Part shown: piece after piece, positions 7,964-15,361 of the stretch
How positions within the stretch are numbered: position 1 is the stretch's first letter
How the letters are laid out: each line of letters begins with the position of its first letter
Assembly: GCA_959019775.1 (NCBI GenBank)
Contig: CAUEPS010000021.1
Coordinates: 1 to 23,847, forward strand
DNA: 23,847 nucleotides
Direction: 5' to 3'
Origin: an uncultured Collinsella sp.
GTDB taxonomy: Bacteria; Actinomycetota; Coriobacteriia; Coriobacteriales; Coriobacteriaceae
Notes under the pieces: generated by a model
The model's input: only the letters and a program-made list of their open reading frames with translations
What the model was told of the DNA's origin: nothing
The model's database searches: none
Program-made: the position numbers and the translations under genes

Positions 7964-7978
7964 ACTATCTACAGAGAA

Positions 7979-8001
7979 GGGGCGCCCAGTTGGAGCGCCC
8001 C
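7979..8001 (-). terminator. Terminator-like hairpin after glgA
   Basis: GGGGCGC (7979-7985) pairs with GCGCCCC (7995-8001) about a nine-base loop. It lies 39 bases beyond the glgA stop. The T content after the stem on the - strand is low (TTCTCTG), so termination may be partial. The position before a separate promoter supports a transcript boundary here. Confidence 0.5.
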
Positions 8002-8039
8002 TTGTTTAGGGTTTTGATTAGGTTTAGATCGTCTGTGGG

Positions 8040-10361
8040 CTAGCGGCGCTTGCGGGTTGCCGTTGCCTTGCGGACGGACGTCTTCTTGGATGGTGCCTTT
8101 TCCACGGTCGTGGCGGCAGGGGAGACCGGGGTCTCCTTGGCGGGTTCGGGCTTGGCCTTTACCTCGGCCTTGGGCTCCTCTTTGGCGGCAGCGGGCTTGG
8201 CCTCGACCTTAGCCTCCGCCTTGGGAGCGGCTGTCTTGGTCGTGGTCTTTTTGGCCGTCGTCGTAGAGCGCTTGCGCGTGGTGGTCTTGGCGGCCGGCTT
8301 TGCCTCGACGGGCGTCTCCTCGACTTTGGCGGCCGGCTTTGCGGCTGCCTTGGTCGTGGCTGCTTTCGTGGTCGTCTTCGCGGCGGCCCTCGTTGCGGCA
8401 GCCTTGGTCGTTGTTGACTTTGCGGCCGTCGCCTTCCTGGCGGTCGCGGTCGTCTTTTTGGCTGCAGTCTTGGCCGGAGCCTTAGCGACCGACTGGGCCT
8501 CGGCGGTCTCGGCCTTTACCTCGGGAGCAGCCTCGACCTCGGCGGCCTTCTTGGCAGCGGCGGTCGTGCGCTTACGCATGGTCGTTGTCTTGGCAGCAGT
8601 CGTCTTTGCTGCGGCGGTCTTGGAGGCAGCGGACTTCGTGGTCGTAGTGGCCTTCTTAGCCGTCGTCTTACGAGTCGTGGTCTTCTTGGCGGCAGACTTT
8701 GCAGCCGGCTTAGCCTCAGTCTCGGGAGCTGCCTCAATCTTCACCTTAGATTCAGCTTTAACCGGCTTCTCCTCAGCCTTGGGTTCCTCAACAACCGGCT
8801 CGGCCTTGGGCTCGGGCTCGGCCTTAGGCCCCACAACGGCCGCAGCCTCCTCAGCCACAACCACAGGCTCGTCGACAACCGCCGCCGGCCTCTCAATCTC
8901 CGGGTGCATAAAGAAGTACAGGTCCAGATACTTATCGGCCGAGCGTGTCCAGCTAAAGTCCTGGCTCATGGCCTGCGTGACCAGCTGGTTCCAAGCGTCG
9001 CGGTTATCCCAGAACAGGCGCGCCGCGCGGAACACCGCGTCGCCCATCTCGTCGCCGTTAAAGTTGCTAAACGAGAAGCCCGTGCCCTCGCCGGTAAACT
9101 CGTTATACGGGATCACCGTGTCCTTCAGACCACCGGTCTCGCGCACGATGGGCAGGGTACCGTAGCGCATGGCGATGATCTGCGACAGGCCGCAGGGCTC
9201 AAACTTAGAAGGCATCAGGAACATATCGGCAGCGGCATACATACGCTGCGACTGCGCAGGATCGAACTCGATGCGTGCGGCCATGGTGCCGGGGTACTTG
9301 TCCTGGAAGTAGCGCAGGCCGTCCTCGTAGTCGCGGTCGCCGGTGCCCAGCACCGCCACCTGCACGCCGCCGGACAAAATGCGGTCGAGTGCGTACATGA
9401 CCAGGTCCATGCCCTTCTGGCGCGTCAGGCGCGTGACCATCACCATGAGCGGACGATCGTCGCGAACCTCGAGCCCCAGCTCTTCCTGCAGCTTGGCCTT
9501 GCACGCGGCCTTGCCGGAACGGTCCTCAACCGTGTAGTTTGCGGCAATGCGCTTGTCGGTCGCTGGGTCAAAGCCCGCCACGTCAATGCCGTTCAAAATG
9601 CCCTGCAGCGCATAGGAGCGCTCGCGCAGCACGCCGTCCAGGCCCTCGCCAAACTCGGGCGTCTGGATCTCGTTGGCATAGGTGGGGCTCACCGTGGTGA
9701 TGGCATCGGCGTAGCGCAGCGCGCCCAGCATGTAGTTAATGCTGCAGGCGTCGCAACGCAGCTGCGAGGCGGCCGCCGGAATGTGCGCCACGCCCAGGAT
9801 GTCCTCCATCACGGTGTCGCTAAACTGGCCCTGGAACGCCACGTTGTGGATCGAGAACACGGTCTTGACGCGGTCGTACAGCGGCAGGCCCTGGTAGAAC
9901 TCGCGCAAGAACACAGGCGCCAGTGCCGTCTGCCAGTCATTGCAGTGCAGGATGTCGCACTCAAAGCCCTCGGGCAGGTGCTGCAGGCTCTCGGTGATGG
10001 CTTTGGAGAAGAACGCAAAGCGCTCGCCGTCGTCAAAGAAGCCGTACGGATAGCCGCGCGCAAAGTAGCGCTCGTTGTCGATGAACATATACGTGACGCC
10101 GTCGTGCTCGAGCTTCTCGAGCCCGCAGTATTCATTGCGCCAGCCCAGGCTCACGTAAAAGTCGGAGAAGTGCTCCATTTGCGCCTTGTACTCGTCCTTG
10201 ATGGTGGCGTACTTGGGCACCATCACGATGACCTCGGCGCCGGCGCGCACAAGCGCCGCAGGCAGCGAGCCCGCCACGTCGCCCAGGCCACCGGTCTTTA
10301 CAAACGGTGCGCACTCGGCCGAGGCAAACACGATCTGCATCTTTTTGCTGGAATCTGCCAT
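8040..10361 (-). CDS. glgA: Glycogen synthase (ADP-glucose type, GT5) with long Ala/Lys/Thr-rich C-terminal tail
   Basis: GlgA transfers glucose from ADP-glucose to growing glycogen. Residues about 8-485 are a normal GT5 synthase, with KTGGLGDVAGSLP (Lys22 binds ADP-glucose), LHCNDWQTALAP, and the C-terminal signature KFEPCGLSQIIAMRYGTLP (Glu388). Then comes a tail of about 285 residues not found in standard GlgA. It has a mixed Pro/Glu/Lys segment (KAEPEPKAEP) followed by repeated AAKKTT, TTRK and KPAAK units, ending RKATATRKRR. This resembles histone H1-like or AlgP-like basic tails. The ATG at 10361 was chosen because GGGAG sits six bases upstream. The ATG at 10373 has no site. It is fifth in the glgB-P-C-D-A order, 90 bp after glgD across a strong hairpin. 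Confidence 0.95.
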   Translation of the reverse strand: MADSSKKMQIVFASAECAPFVKTGGLGDVAGSLPAALVRAGAEVIVMVPKYATIKDEYKAQMEHFSDFYVSLGWRNEYCGLEKLEHDGVTYMFIDNERYFARGYPYGFFDDGERFAFFSKAITESLQHLPEGFECDILHCNDWQTALAPVFLREFYQGLPLYDRVKTVFSIHNVAFQGQFSDTVMEDILGVAHIPAAASQLRCDACSINYMLGALRYADAITTVSPTYANEIQTPEFGEGLDGVLRERSYALQGILNGIDVAGFDPATDKRIAANYTVEDRSGKAACKAKLQEELGLEVRDDRPLMVMVTRLTRQKGMDLVMYALDRILSGGVQVAVLGTGDRDYEDGLRYFQDKYPGTMAARIEFDPAQSQRMYAAADMFLMPSKFEPCGLSQIIAMRYGTLPIVRETGGLKDTVIPYNEFTGEGTGFSFSNFNGDEMGDAVFRAARLFWDNRDAWNQLVTQAMSQDFSWTRSADKYLDLYFFMHPEIERPAAVVDEPVVVAEEAAAVVGPKAEPEPKAEPVVEEPKAEEKPVKAESKVKIEAAPETEAKPAAKSAAKKTTTRKTTAKKATTTTKSAASKTAAAKTTAAKTTTMRKRTTAAAKKAAEVEAAPEVKAETAEAQSVAKAPAKTAAKKTTATARKATAAKSTTTKAAATRAAAKTTTKAATTKAAAKPAAKVEETPVEAKPAAKTTTRKRSTTTAKKTTTKTAAPKAEAKVEAKPAAAKEEPKAEVKAKPEPAKETPVSPAATTVEKAPSKKTSVRKATATRKRR

Positions 10362-10384
10362 ATTGTCTCCCATGTTGCAATTCG

Positions 10385-10420
10385 AGAATAGCCGCCTGGC
10401 GCAAACCGGGCGGCTATTCT
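10385..10420 (-). other. Strong hairpin between glgD and glgA
   Basis: A perfect 12-bp inverted repeat (10385-10396 with 10409-10420, arm AGAATAGCCGCC) has a 12-base loop. On the - strand it lies just before the glgA ribosome site and is not followed by a T-run. It is more likely an mRNA stability or processing element, or a weak attenuator, than a full terminator. Confidence 0.65.
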
Positions 10421-10451
10421 ACATGTTACGAGCGATGTTGCGGTGCCTACG

Positions 10452-11579
10452 TTAATGCACGATGGTGGTATCGGGAGTTAACGGGGCCTTGCCCAGCACC
10501 AGGATGTTCTCGGGCGTGCCGCGAAGCTCGGTGTTGGTGGGGACCACGTTGTTCTTGTCCAGGATGGCGTTCTCAACGCGGGCGCCGCTCTTGATGATAC
10601 AGCTCTGGTTGATGATCGAGTTGGTCACCGAGGCGCCTTCCTCGACCACAACGCCGCGCGACAGGATCGAGTTACGCACAGTGCCCTTGATGATGCAGCC
10701 GGCCGAGATGATCGAGTTGCATGCGTGGCTGCCGGTCGCATAGCGTGAAGGCGGCACGTCGTGAGCCTTGGTCAGGATTGGGCGCTCGGGGTCAAAGAGC
10801 TGGTCGGCCACGGTCTGGTCGAGCAGGTCCATGCTGCGGCGATAGAGCGACTTCTCGCTAAACACGCCAACGACCTCGCCCTTGTACTCGTAGCTGCACA
10901 CGTCGATGTTGCCAAAGTCGCCCTGGAGTGCCTCGAGCAGGTCCAGATAGTCGGCGGCCTGGTAGTGGTCGATGATCTCGAGCAGCGTCTCGCGGTTGAC
11001 GATGCAGCAGTCCATAGAGGCGTTGTCGCCGTACACGACGCCGGCGCTCACGCCCGTCAGGCGGCCGTTCTCGTTAATCTCGAGCTTGGTCTCGTCATCG
11101 ACGTTGCGCGTGGCCTTGCAGTACACCACGGTCATCTGGGCGCCGGAGTTCTCGTGCGCGTCGATGATGGTGTTGAGGTCCATGTTAAAGATGATGTTGG
11201 TGCCCATCATCACAACATAGGGCTTGTCCGAGCGCTGGAACAGCGTCTTGTTGGAGATGATGTCGCGCAGCAGGAAGCGCATGCCGCCCTTGGTGGTGCC
11301 ATACGCGTTGCCGGGCACCATGAACAGGCCGCCCTTCTTGCGGTCCAGGCCCCAGTCCTTACCCGAGCCCACGTGGTCGATCAGCGAGCGGTAGTTTCCC
11401 GGCATGACGACACCGACGGTCTTAATGCCGGCATTCATCATGTTGGACAGCGGAAAGTCGATCAGGCGGTAGCGGCCCAAAAACGGGACGGACGCGATGG
11501 GGCGGTCCTTGAGCAGCACGCTGCCGTAGGTCGAAGAGTAGTTAGCGGTGATATAACCGATGGCCTTGCGATTGATCAT
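10452..11579 (-). CDS. glgD: Glucose-1-phosphate adenylyltransferase, GlgD subunit
   Basis: A 375-residue nucleotidyltransferase-fold protein with a C-terminal left-handed beta-helix (hexapeptide-like run from SRYATGSHACNSIISAG to the end). It matches the GlgD subunit of the two-subunit ADP-glucose pyrophosphorylase, known mainly from Firmicutes. The sequence LGRYRLIDFPLSNMMNAGI aligns with GlgC, but the pyrophosphorylase signature GGQGSRL is replaced by the region around YITANYSSTY, as expected for a regulatory or catalytically weak partner. The ATG at 11579 lies four bases after the glgC stop and has a GGGAAGGGGGA ribosome site that overlaps the glgC end, so the pair is translationally linked. 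The longer upstream start would overlap glgC and is not supported. Confidence 0.93.
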   Translation of the reverse strand: MINRKAIGYITANYSSTYGSVLLKDRPIASVPFLGRYRLIDFPLSNMMNAGIKTVGVVMPGNYRSLIDHVGSGKDWGLDRKKGGLFMVPGNAYGTTKGGMRFLLRDIISNKTLFQRSDKPYVVMMGTNIIFNMDLNTIIDAHENSGAQMTVVYCKATRNVDDETKLEINENGRLTGVSAGVVYGDNASMDCCIVNRETLLEIIDHYQAADYLDLLEALQGDFGNIDVCSYEYKGEVVGVFSEKSLYRRSMDLLDQTVADQLFDPERPILTKAHDVPPSRYATGSHACNSIISAGCIIKGTVRNSILSRGVVVEEGASVTNSIINQSCIIKSGARVENAILDKNNVVPTNTELRGTPENILVLGKAPLTPDTTIVH

Positions 11580-11583
11580 CGGA

Positions 11584-12732
11584 TCATTCCCCCTTCCCGA
11601 TAACGACGTCATTTCCAACGACGGCCGTATCCTTGGTGGTATCGACAGAGCCGAGCTTCACGCCCTCTTCGACCGTGGAGTTCTCGCCCAAAATAGCGCG
11701 GCAGATGTGCGCGCCGCTCTTAACGTGCGCACCCGGCAGCAGCACGGAGTCCTCGACCACGGCGCGCTCCTCGATGATGACATCGGTCGAAAGAATCGAG
11801 TGGCGAGCGGTGCCGTAGATCTTGCAGCCGTTGGAGACCAGGCAGTCGTCCAGGCGGCCGTCCGGGCCAATGTAGTGCGGCGGACGCGTGGTGATGTTGG
11901 ACATGATGGGGAAGTTCTTGTCAAACAGATCGAACTCGGGGTTGTTGCCCAGCAGGTCCATCGAAGTCTCGTGGAAGCTGGCGATGGTGCCGACGTCCTT
12001 CCAAAAGCCGTGGAACTCGTAGCTGTACAGGCGCTTGCCCTCGCCGAGTAGCTTGGGGATGATGTCCTTGCCAAAGTCGTGGCTCGAGCGCTGGTCCAAG
12101 GCGTCCGCCTCGAGTGCCTCGATCAGCACGTCGGCCGAGAAGATGTAGATGCCCATGGACGCAAGGTTCGAATCGGGCTTCTCGGGCTTCTCGGTAAACT
12201 TGGTGATGCGGCCGTCCTCGGGGTCGGTGGTCAGGATGCCAAAGCGGCTGGCCTCCTCCCACGGCACGGGCATAACGCTCACCGTGAGGTCGGCGTTGTT
12301 CTCAATGTGCGTCTTGAGCATCTTGCGGTAGTCCATGCGATACAGGTGATCGCCCGAAAGGATCAGGACGTACTTGGGGTCGTTGGCCTTGATGTAGTCG
12401 AGGTTCTGCGTAATGGCGTCGGCCGTGCCCGCATACCAGGCACCACCGGTCTGCGTCTCGTACGGCGGCAGGATCGACACGCCGCCGTCGCGGCTGTCCA
12501 GATCCCAAGCCTCGCCGGAGCCCACATAGGCATGCAGCAGGTAGGGACGATACTGCGTCAGAACGCCCACCGTGTCGATGCCCGAGTTGGAGCAGTTGGA
12601 GAGCGAAAAGTCGATAATGCGGAACTTGCCACCAAAGCTAACCGCCGGCTTAGCGATCTTTTGGGTGAGTGCCCCCAATCGGCTGCCCTGTCCTCCTGCG
12701 AGGAGCATCGCGATGCATTCTTTCTTACTCAT
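11584..12732 (-). CDS. glgC: Glucose-1-phosphate adenylyltransferase, catalytic GlgC subunit
   Basis: GlgC makes ADP-glucose from ATP and glucose-1-phosphate, the committed and usually allosterically controlled step of bacterial glycogen synthesis. The 382-residue protein shows the signature GGQGSRL (residues 13-19), KPAVSFGGKFRIIDFSLSN, the sugar-phosphate region WYAGTADAITQNLDYI and the metal-binding LSGDHLYRMDY. A C-terminal beta-helix follows. The start has AGAAGGAG seven bases upstream. It is directly followed by glgD, so the enzyme is probably a GlgC/GlgD hetero-oligomer. It sits 108 bp after glgP, with a stable hairpin in that gap. Confidence 0.96.
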   Translation of the reverse strand: MSKKECIAMLLAGGQGSRLGALTQKIAKPAVSFGGKFRIIDFSLSNCSNSGIDTVGVLTQYRPYLLHAYVGSGEAWDLDSRDGGVSILPPYETQTGGAWYAGTADAITQNLDYIKANDPKYVLILSGDHLYRMDYRKMLKTHIENNADLTVSVMPVPWEEASRFGILTTDPEDGRITKFTEKPEKPDSNLASMGIYIFSADVLIEALEADALDQRSSHDFGKDIIPKLLGEGKRLYSYEFHGFWKDVGTIASFHETSMDLLGNNPEFDLFDKNFPIMSNITTRPPHYIGPDGRLDDCLVSNGCKIYGTARHSILSTDVIIEERAVVEDSVLLPGAHVKSGAHICRAILGENSTVEEGVKLGSVDTTKDTAVVGNDVVIGKGE

Positions 12733-12772
12733 CGATTTCTCCTTCTGTCATCGATGTTCTTAAACCCATTAG

Positions 12773-12803
12773 CGACGGGCGCGGCGCTCGGTCGCGCCCG
12801 TCG
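12773..12803 (-). other. GC-rich hairpin between glgP and glgC
   Basis: A perfect 11-bp stem, CGACGGGCGCG (12773-12783) with CGCGCCCGTCG (12793-12803), has a nine-base loop. No T-run follows on the - strand (CTAATGGGTTT). It could be a partial terminator or an RNA-processing site that sets the glgP to glgC expression ratio. Confidence 0.55.
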
Positions 12804-12840
12804 AGTAATGCCGTGCTGGCATAAGGAGGCTTGCGCGCCT

Positions 12841-15267
12841 TTATGCGTGCCAAATCTCGTCGCGGTACTCGCGAATGGTGCGGTCGCTCGAGAACCAACC
12901 GGAGGAGGCGGTGTTGAGCAGCGCCTTGCGGTTCCAAGTCTCCTGGTCGCCGTAGCTGTTCGTGAGCTTCTCCCATGCATCCACGTAGCTGCGGAAATCG
13001 GCCATGACCAGATCGGAGTCGTTGTTGTTCATGAGCTCGTTGTAGATGCTCTCGAAGTTGCCCGAAAGACCCGCAAAGGTGTTGTCCTTGAGCTCGTCCA
13101 TCACGCGGCCCAGACGCTCGCGATCGTTGTTGAGCGTATCCCACGCAAAGTAGCTGTTGGATGCCCAGAGCTGCTCGACCTCGGGAGCGGTCAGGCCAAA
13201 GATGGCTTCGTTCTCGCGGCCGGCCAGGTCGGCGATCTCGATGTTGGCGCCGTCGAGGGTGCCCAGCGTAATGGCGCCGTTCATCATGAGCTTCATGTTG
13301 GACGTGCCCGAGGCCTCCTTGCCGGCCGTGGAAATCTGCTCCGAGATCTCGGCGGCGGGGTAGATGAGCTGGGCGTTGCTCACGCGGAAGTTGGGGATAA
13401 AGCAGACCTTCATGACCTCGTTGACGCGGGCATCGTTGTTGATGACCTCGGCCACCGAGTTGATCAGGCGGATGGTCTCCTTGGCGAAGGTGTAGCTCGA
13501 GGCAGCCTTGCCGCTAAAGATGAAGGTCGTCGGCGTCACGTGGAAGTTGGGATCGGCGATGCGACGGTTGTAGATGTCCATCACCTTCATGATGTTCATG
13601 AGCTGGCGCTTGTAGGCATGGAAGCGCTTGACCTGAACATCGAAGACGGTGTTGGGGTCAATGACCAGACCGGTCTCGGCCTTAACGTAGGCGGCCAGAC
13701 GCTCCTTGTTGGCACGCTTGGAGGCACCCACGGCCTTCAGGAACTCGGTGTCGTTCTGGAACTCCTTGAGCTTTTCCAGCTCAAAGGCGTCCTTGAGCCA
13801 GCCATCGCCAATGGCATCGGTGACGAGCTTGGCGTAGGTGGGGTTGGCCTCGGCAAAGAAGCGACGGTGCGAGATGCCGTTGGTCTTGTTGTTGAACTTC
13901 TCGGGCGTCAGGGCATAGAAGTCCTTGAGCACGATGTTCTTGATGATGTCGGAGTGGATCTTGGCCACGCCGTTGACGCTGTGGCTGCAAATCACGGACA
14001 GGTTGGCCATGCGAATCTCGCCGTCCCACAGGATGGCGGTCTGGCGCAGACGCTCCTGCCAGCCCTCCTGCGTGGTGTCAAACGACTCGTGCCAACGACG
14101 GCTGATCTCGTCGATGATCTGGTACACGCGGGGGAGGAGCTTAGAGAACGTGCCGATGGGCCACTTCTCCAGGGCCTCGGGCAGGATGGTGTGGTTGGTG
14201 TAGCTCACGACCTGTGTCACGATGTTCCAGGCGTCATCCCACTCGAGTTTCTTCTCGTCGATGAGGATGCGCATGAGCTCGGGGCCGCACATAGCGGGGT
14301 GGGTGTCGTTGGTGTGGATGGCCACAAACTGCGGCAGCAGCTCCCAGTTCTCGCCGTGCTCCTTCTCAAAGGTGTCGAGCAGGCTGTAGATGCCGGCCGA
14401 GACAAACAGGTATTCCTGCTTCAGGCGCAGCAGGCGGCCATGCTCGCCGGCGTCGTTGGGGTAGAGGATGGCGCTGATGGCCTCGGCCTCGGCGCGCTCG
14501 GCATCGGCCAGGGCGTAATCGCCGCGGTTGAAGGCCTCAAGGTCAAAGTGCTCCTCGACCGGCTCGGCGGCCCAGACACGCAGCTTGTTGACGGTCTCGC
14601 CGGCATAGCCCACCACGGGGATGTCATAAGGGACAGCCAGGATGTCCTGCGTGTCCACCGTGCGGTAGAACGTGCGGCCGTTCTCCTCAAAGCCCTCCAC
14701 GTGGCCACCAAACTTGATGGTCACGGCCTTGTCCTGACGGCGAACCTCCCAGGGATAGCCGTGGGTGAGCCACTCGTCGGTGGCCTCGACCTGGCTGCCA
14801 TTGACGATCTCCTGCTTAAACAGGCCGTAGCGGTAGCGCATGCCGTTGCCGTAGCCGGCAATGCCCTCGGCTGCCATGGAATCCAGGAAGCATGCTGCCA
14901 GACGGCCCAGACCGCCGTTGCCCAGAGCCGGATCGGGCTCCTGGTTCTCGATGACGGACAGGTCGAAGCCCATGTCGTCGAGCGCCTCGGCGACCATGTC
15001 GCGCACGCCAAAGTTGAGCAGGTAGTTGTCGAGCAGGCGGCCGATCAAAAACTCGATCGAGAAGTAGTACACGCGCTTTTTGCCCTCGGCGGTGGCGCGG
15101 GCGTCGCTCTTGGTGGCAACGGTGCGTGCCTTCTCGGCCACGAGCTTGGCCAGGGCGTTAAAGCGGTCGAGGTCGCTGGCGGCCTCGACGCTCTTGCCGC
15201 TGATGCTCATAACGGCATCGCGATAGAGCTCGGTAAACTCCTGCTTGTTGTCGAAGATCTTATTCAT
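12841..15267 (-). CDS. glgP: Glycogen/maltodextrin phosphorylase
   Basis: GlgP releases glucose-1-phosphate from glycogen chain ends with inorganic phosphate. At 808 residues it is the usual GT35 length. Visible family features are VYYFSIEFLIGRLLDNYLLN, the strongly conserved EPDPALGNGGLGRLAACFLD, VQVKRFHAYKRQLMN, and the pyridoxal-phosphate segment EASGTSNMKLMMNGA followed by TLGTLDGANIEI. The cofactor lysine is Lys659. AAAGGAA lies five bases before the ATG. It is second in the cluster, between glgB and glgC, so synthesis and breakdown genes share one transcription unit. There is no basic tail, unlike glgA and glgB. Confidence 0.96.
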   Translation of the reverse strand: MNKIFDNKQEFTELYRDAVMSISGKSVEAASDLDRFNALAKLVAEKARTVATKSDARATAEGKKRVYYFSIEFLIGRLLDNYLLNFGVRDMVAEALDDMGFDLSVIENQEPDPALGNGGLGRLAACFLDSMAAEGIAGYGNGMRYRYGLFKQEIVNGSQVEATDEWLTHGYPWEVRRQDKAVTIKFGGHVEGFEENGRTFYRTVDTQDILAVPYDIPVVGYAGETVNKLRVWAAEPVEEHFDLEAFNRGDYALADAERAEAEAISAILYPNDAGEHGRLLRLKQEYLFVSAGIYSLLDTFEKEHGENWELLPQFVAIHTNDTHPAMCGPELMRILIDEKKLEWDDAWNIVTQVVSYTNHTILPEALEKWPIGTFSKLLPRVYQIIDEISRRWHESFDTTQEGWQERLRQTAILWDGEIRMANLSVICSHSVNGVAKIHSDIIKNIVLKDFYALTPEKFNNKTNGISHRRFFAEANPTYAKLVTDAIGDGWLKDAFELEKLKEFQNDTEFLKAVGASKRANKERLAAYVKAETGLVIDPNTVFDVQVKRFHAYKRQLMNIMKVMDIYNRRIADPNFHVTPTTFIFSGKAASSYTFAKETIRLINSVAEVINNDARVNEVMKVCFIPNFRVSNAQLIYPAAEISEQISTAGKEASGTSNMKLMMNGAITLGTLDGANIEIADLAGRENEAIFGLTAPEVEQLWASNSYFAWDTLNNDRERLGRVMDELKDNTFAGLSGNFESIYNELMNNNDSDLVMADFRSYVDAWEKLTNSYGDQETWNRKALLNTASSGWFSSDRTIREYRDEIWHA

Positions 15268-15321
15268 ACGTTCCTTTCCCCCGGGGATGTTTCTCCCGGA
15301 ACGGTTATGACTTGTATCCTA

Positions 15322-15353
15322 CGCCCCGTCGGGGCGGGTAATTACAGCTGTAA
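15322..15353 (-). other. Hairpin and palindrome between glgB and glgP
   Basis: CGCCCC-GTC-GGGGCG forms a compact hairpin (15322-15336), and a perfect 12-bp palindrome TTACAGCTGTAA lies at 15342-15353, just after the glgB stop on the - strand. Part of the palindrome (GTTACAGCTGT) recurs on the - strand near 4490-4501, also between cluster genes. The function is unknown. There is no T-run, so a full terminator is unlikely. Confidence 0.4.
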
Positions 15354-15361
15354 CGGCTTTG

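Noticed and set aside
8200..8700. Direct repeats that might suggest a CRISPR array
   Set aside because: The repeats are codon-level, irregular in spacing and in frame with GlgA. There are no constant repeats and unique spacers.
8050..9165. + strand Ala/Val-rich hydrophobic frame opposite the GlgA tail
   Set aside because: It results from reading AAG/GCC repeat codons on the reverse strand. The apparent membrane-like composition is an artefact.
15342..15353. TTACAGCTGTAA palindrome as a shared operator with the copy near 4490
   Set aside because: Only an 11-base match is shared, the second site is not palindromic, and such a match is expected by chance in a window of this size. Kept only as a described sequence.
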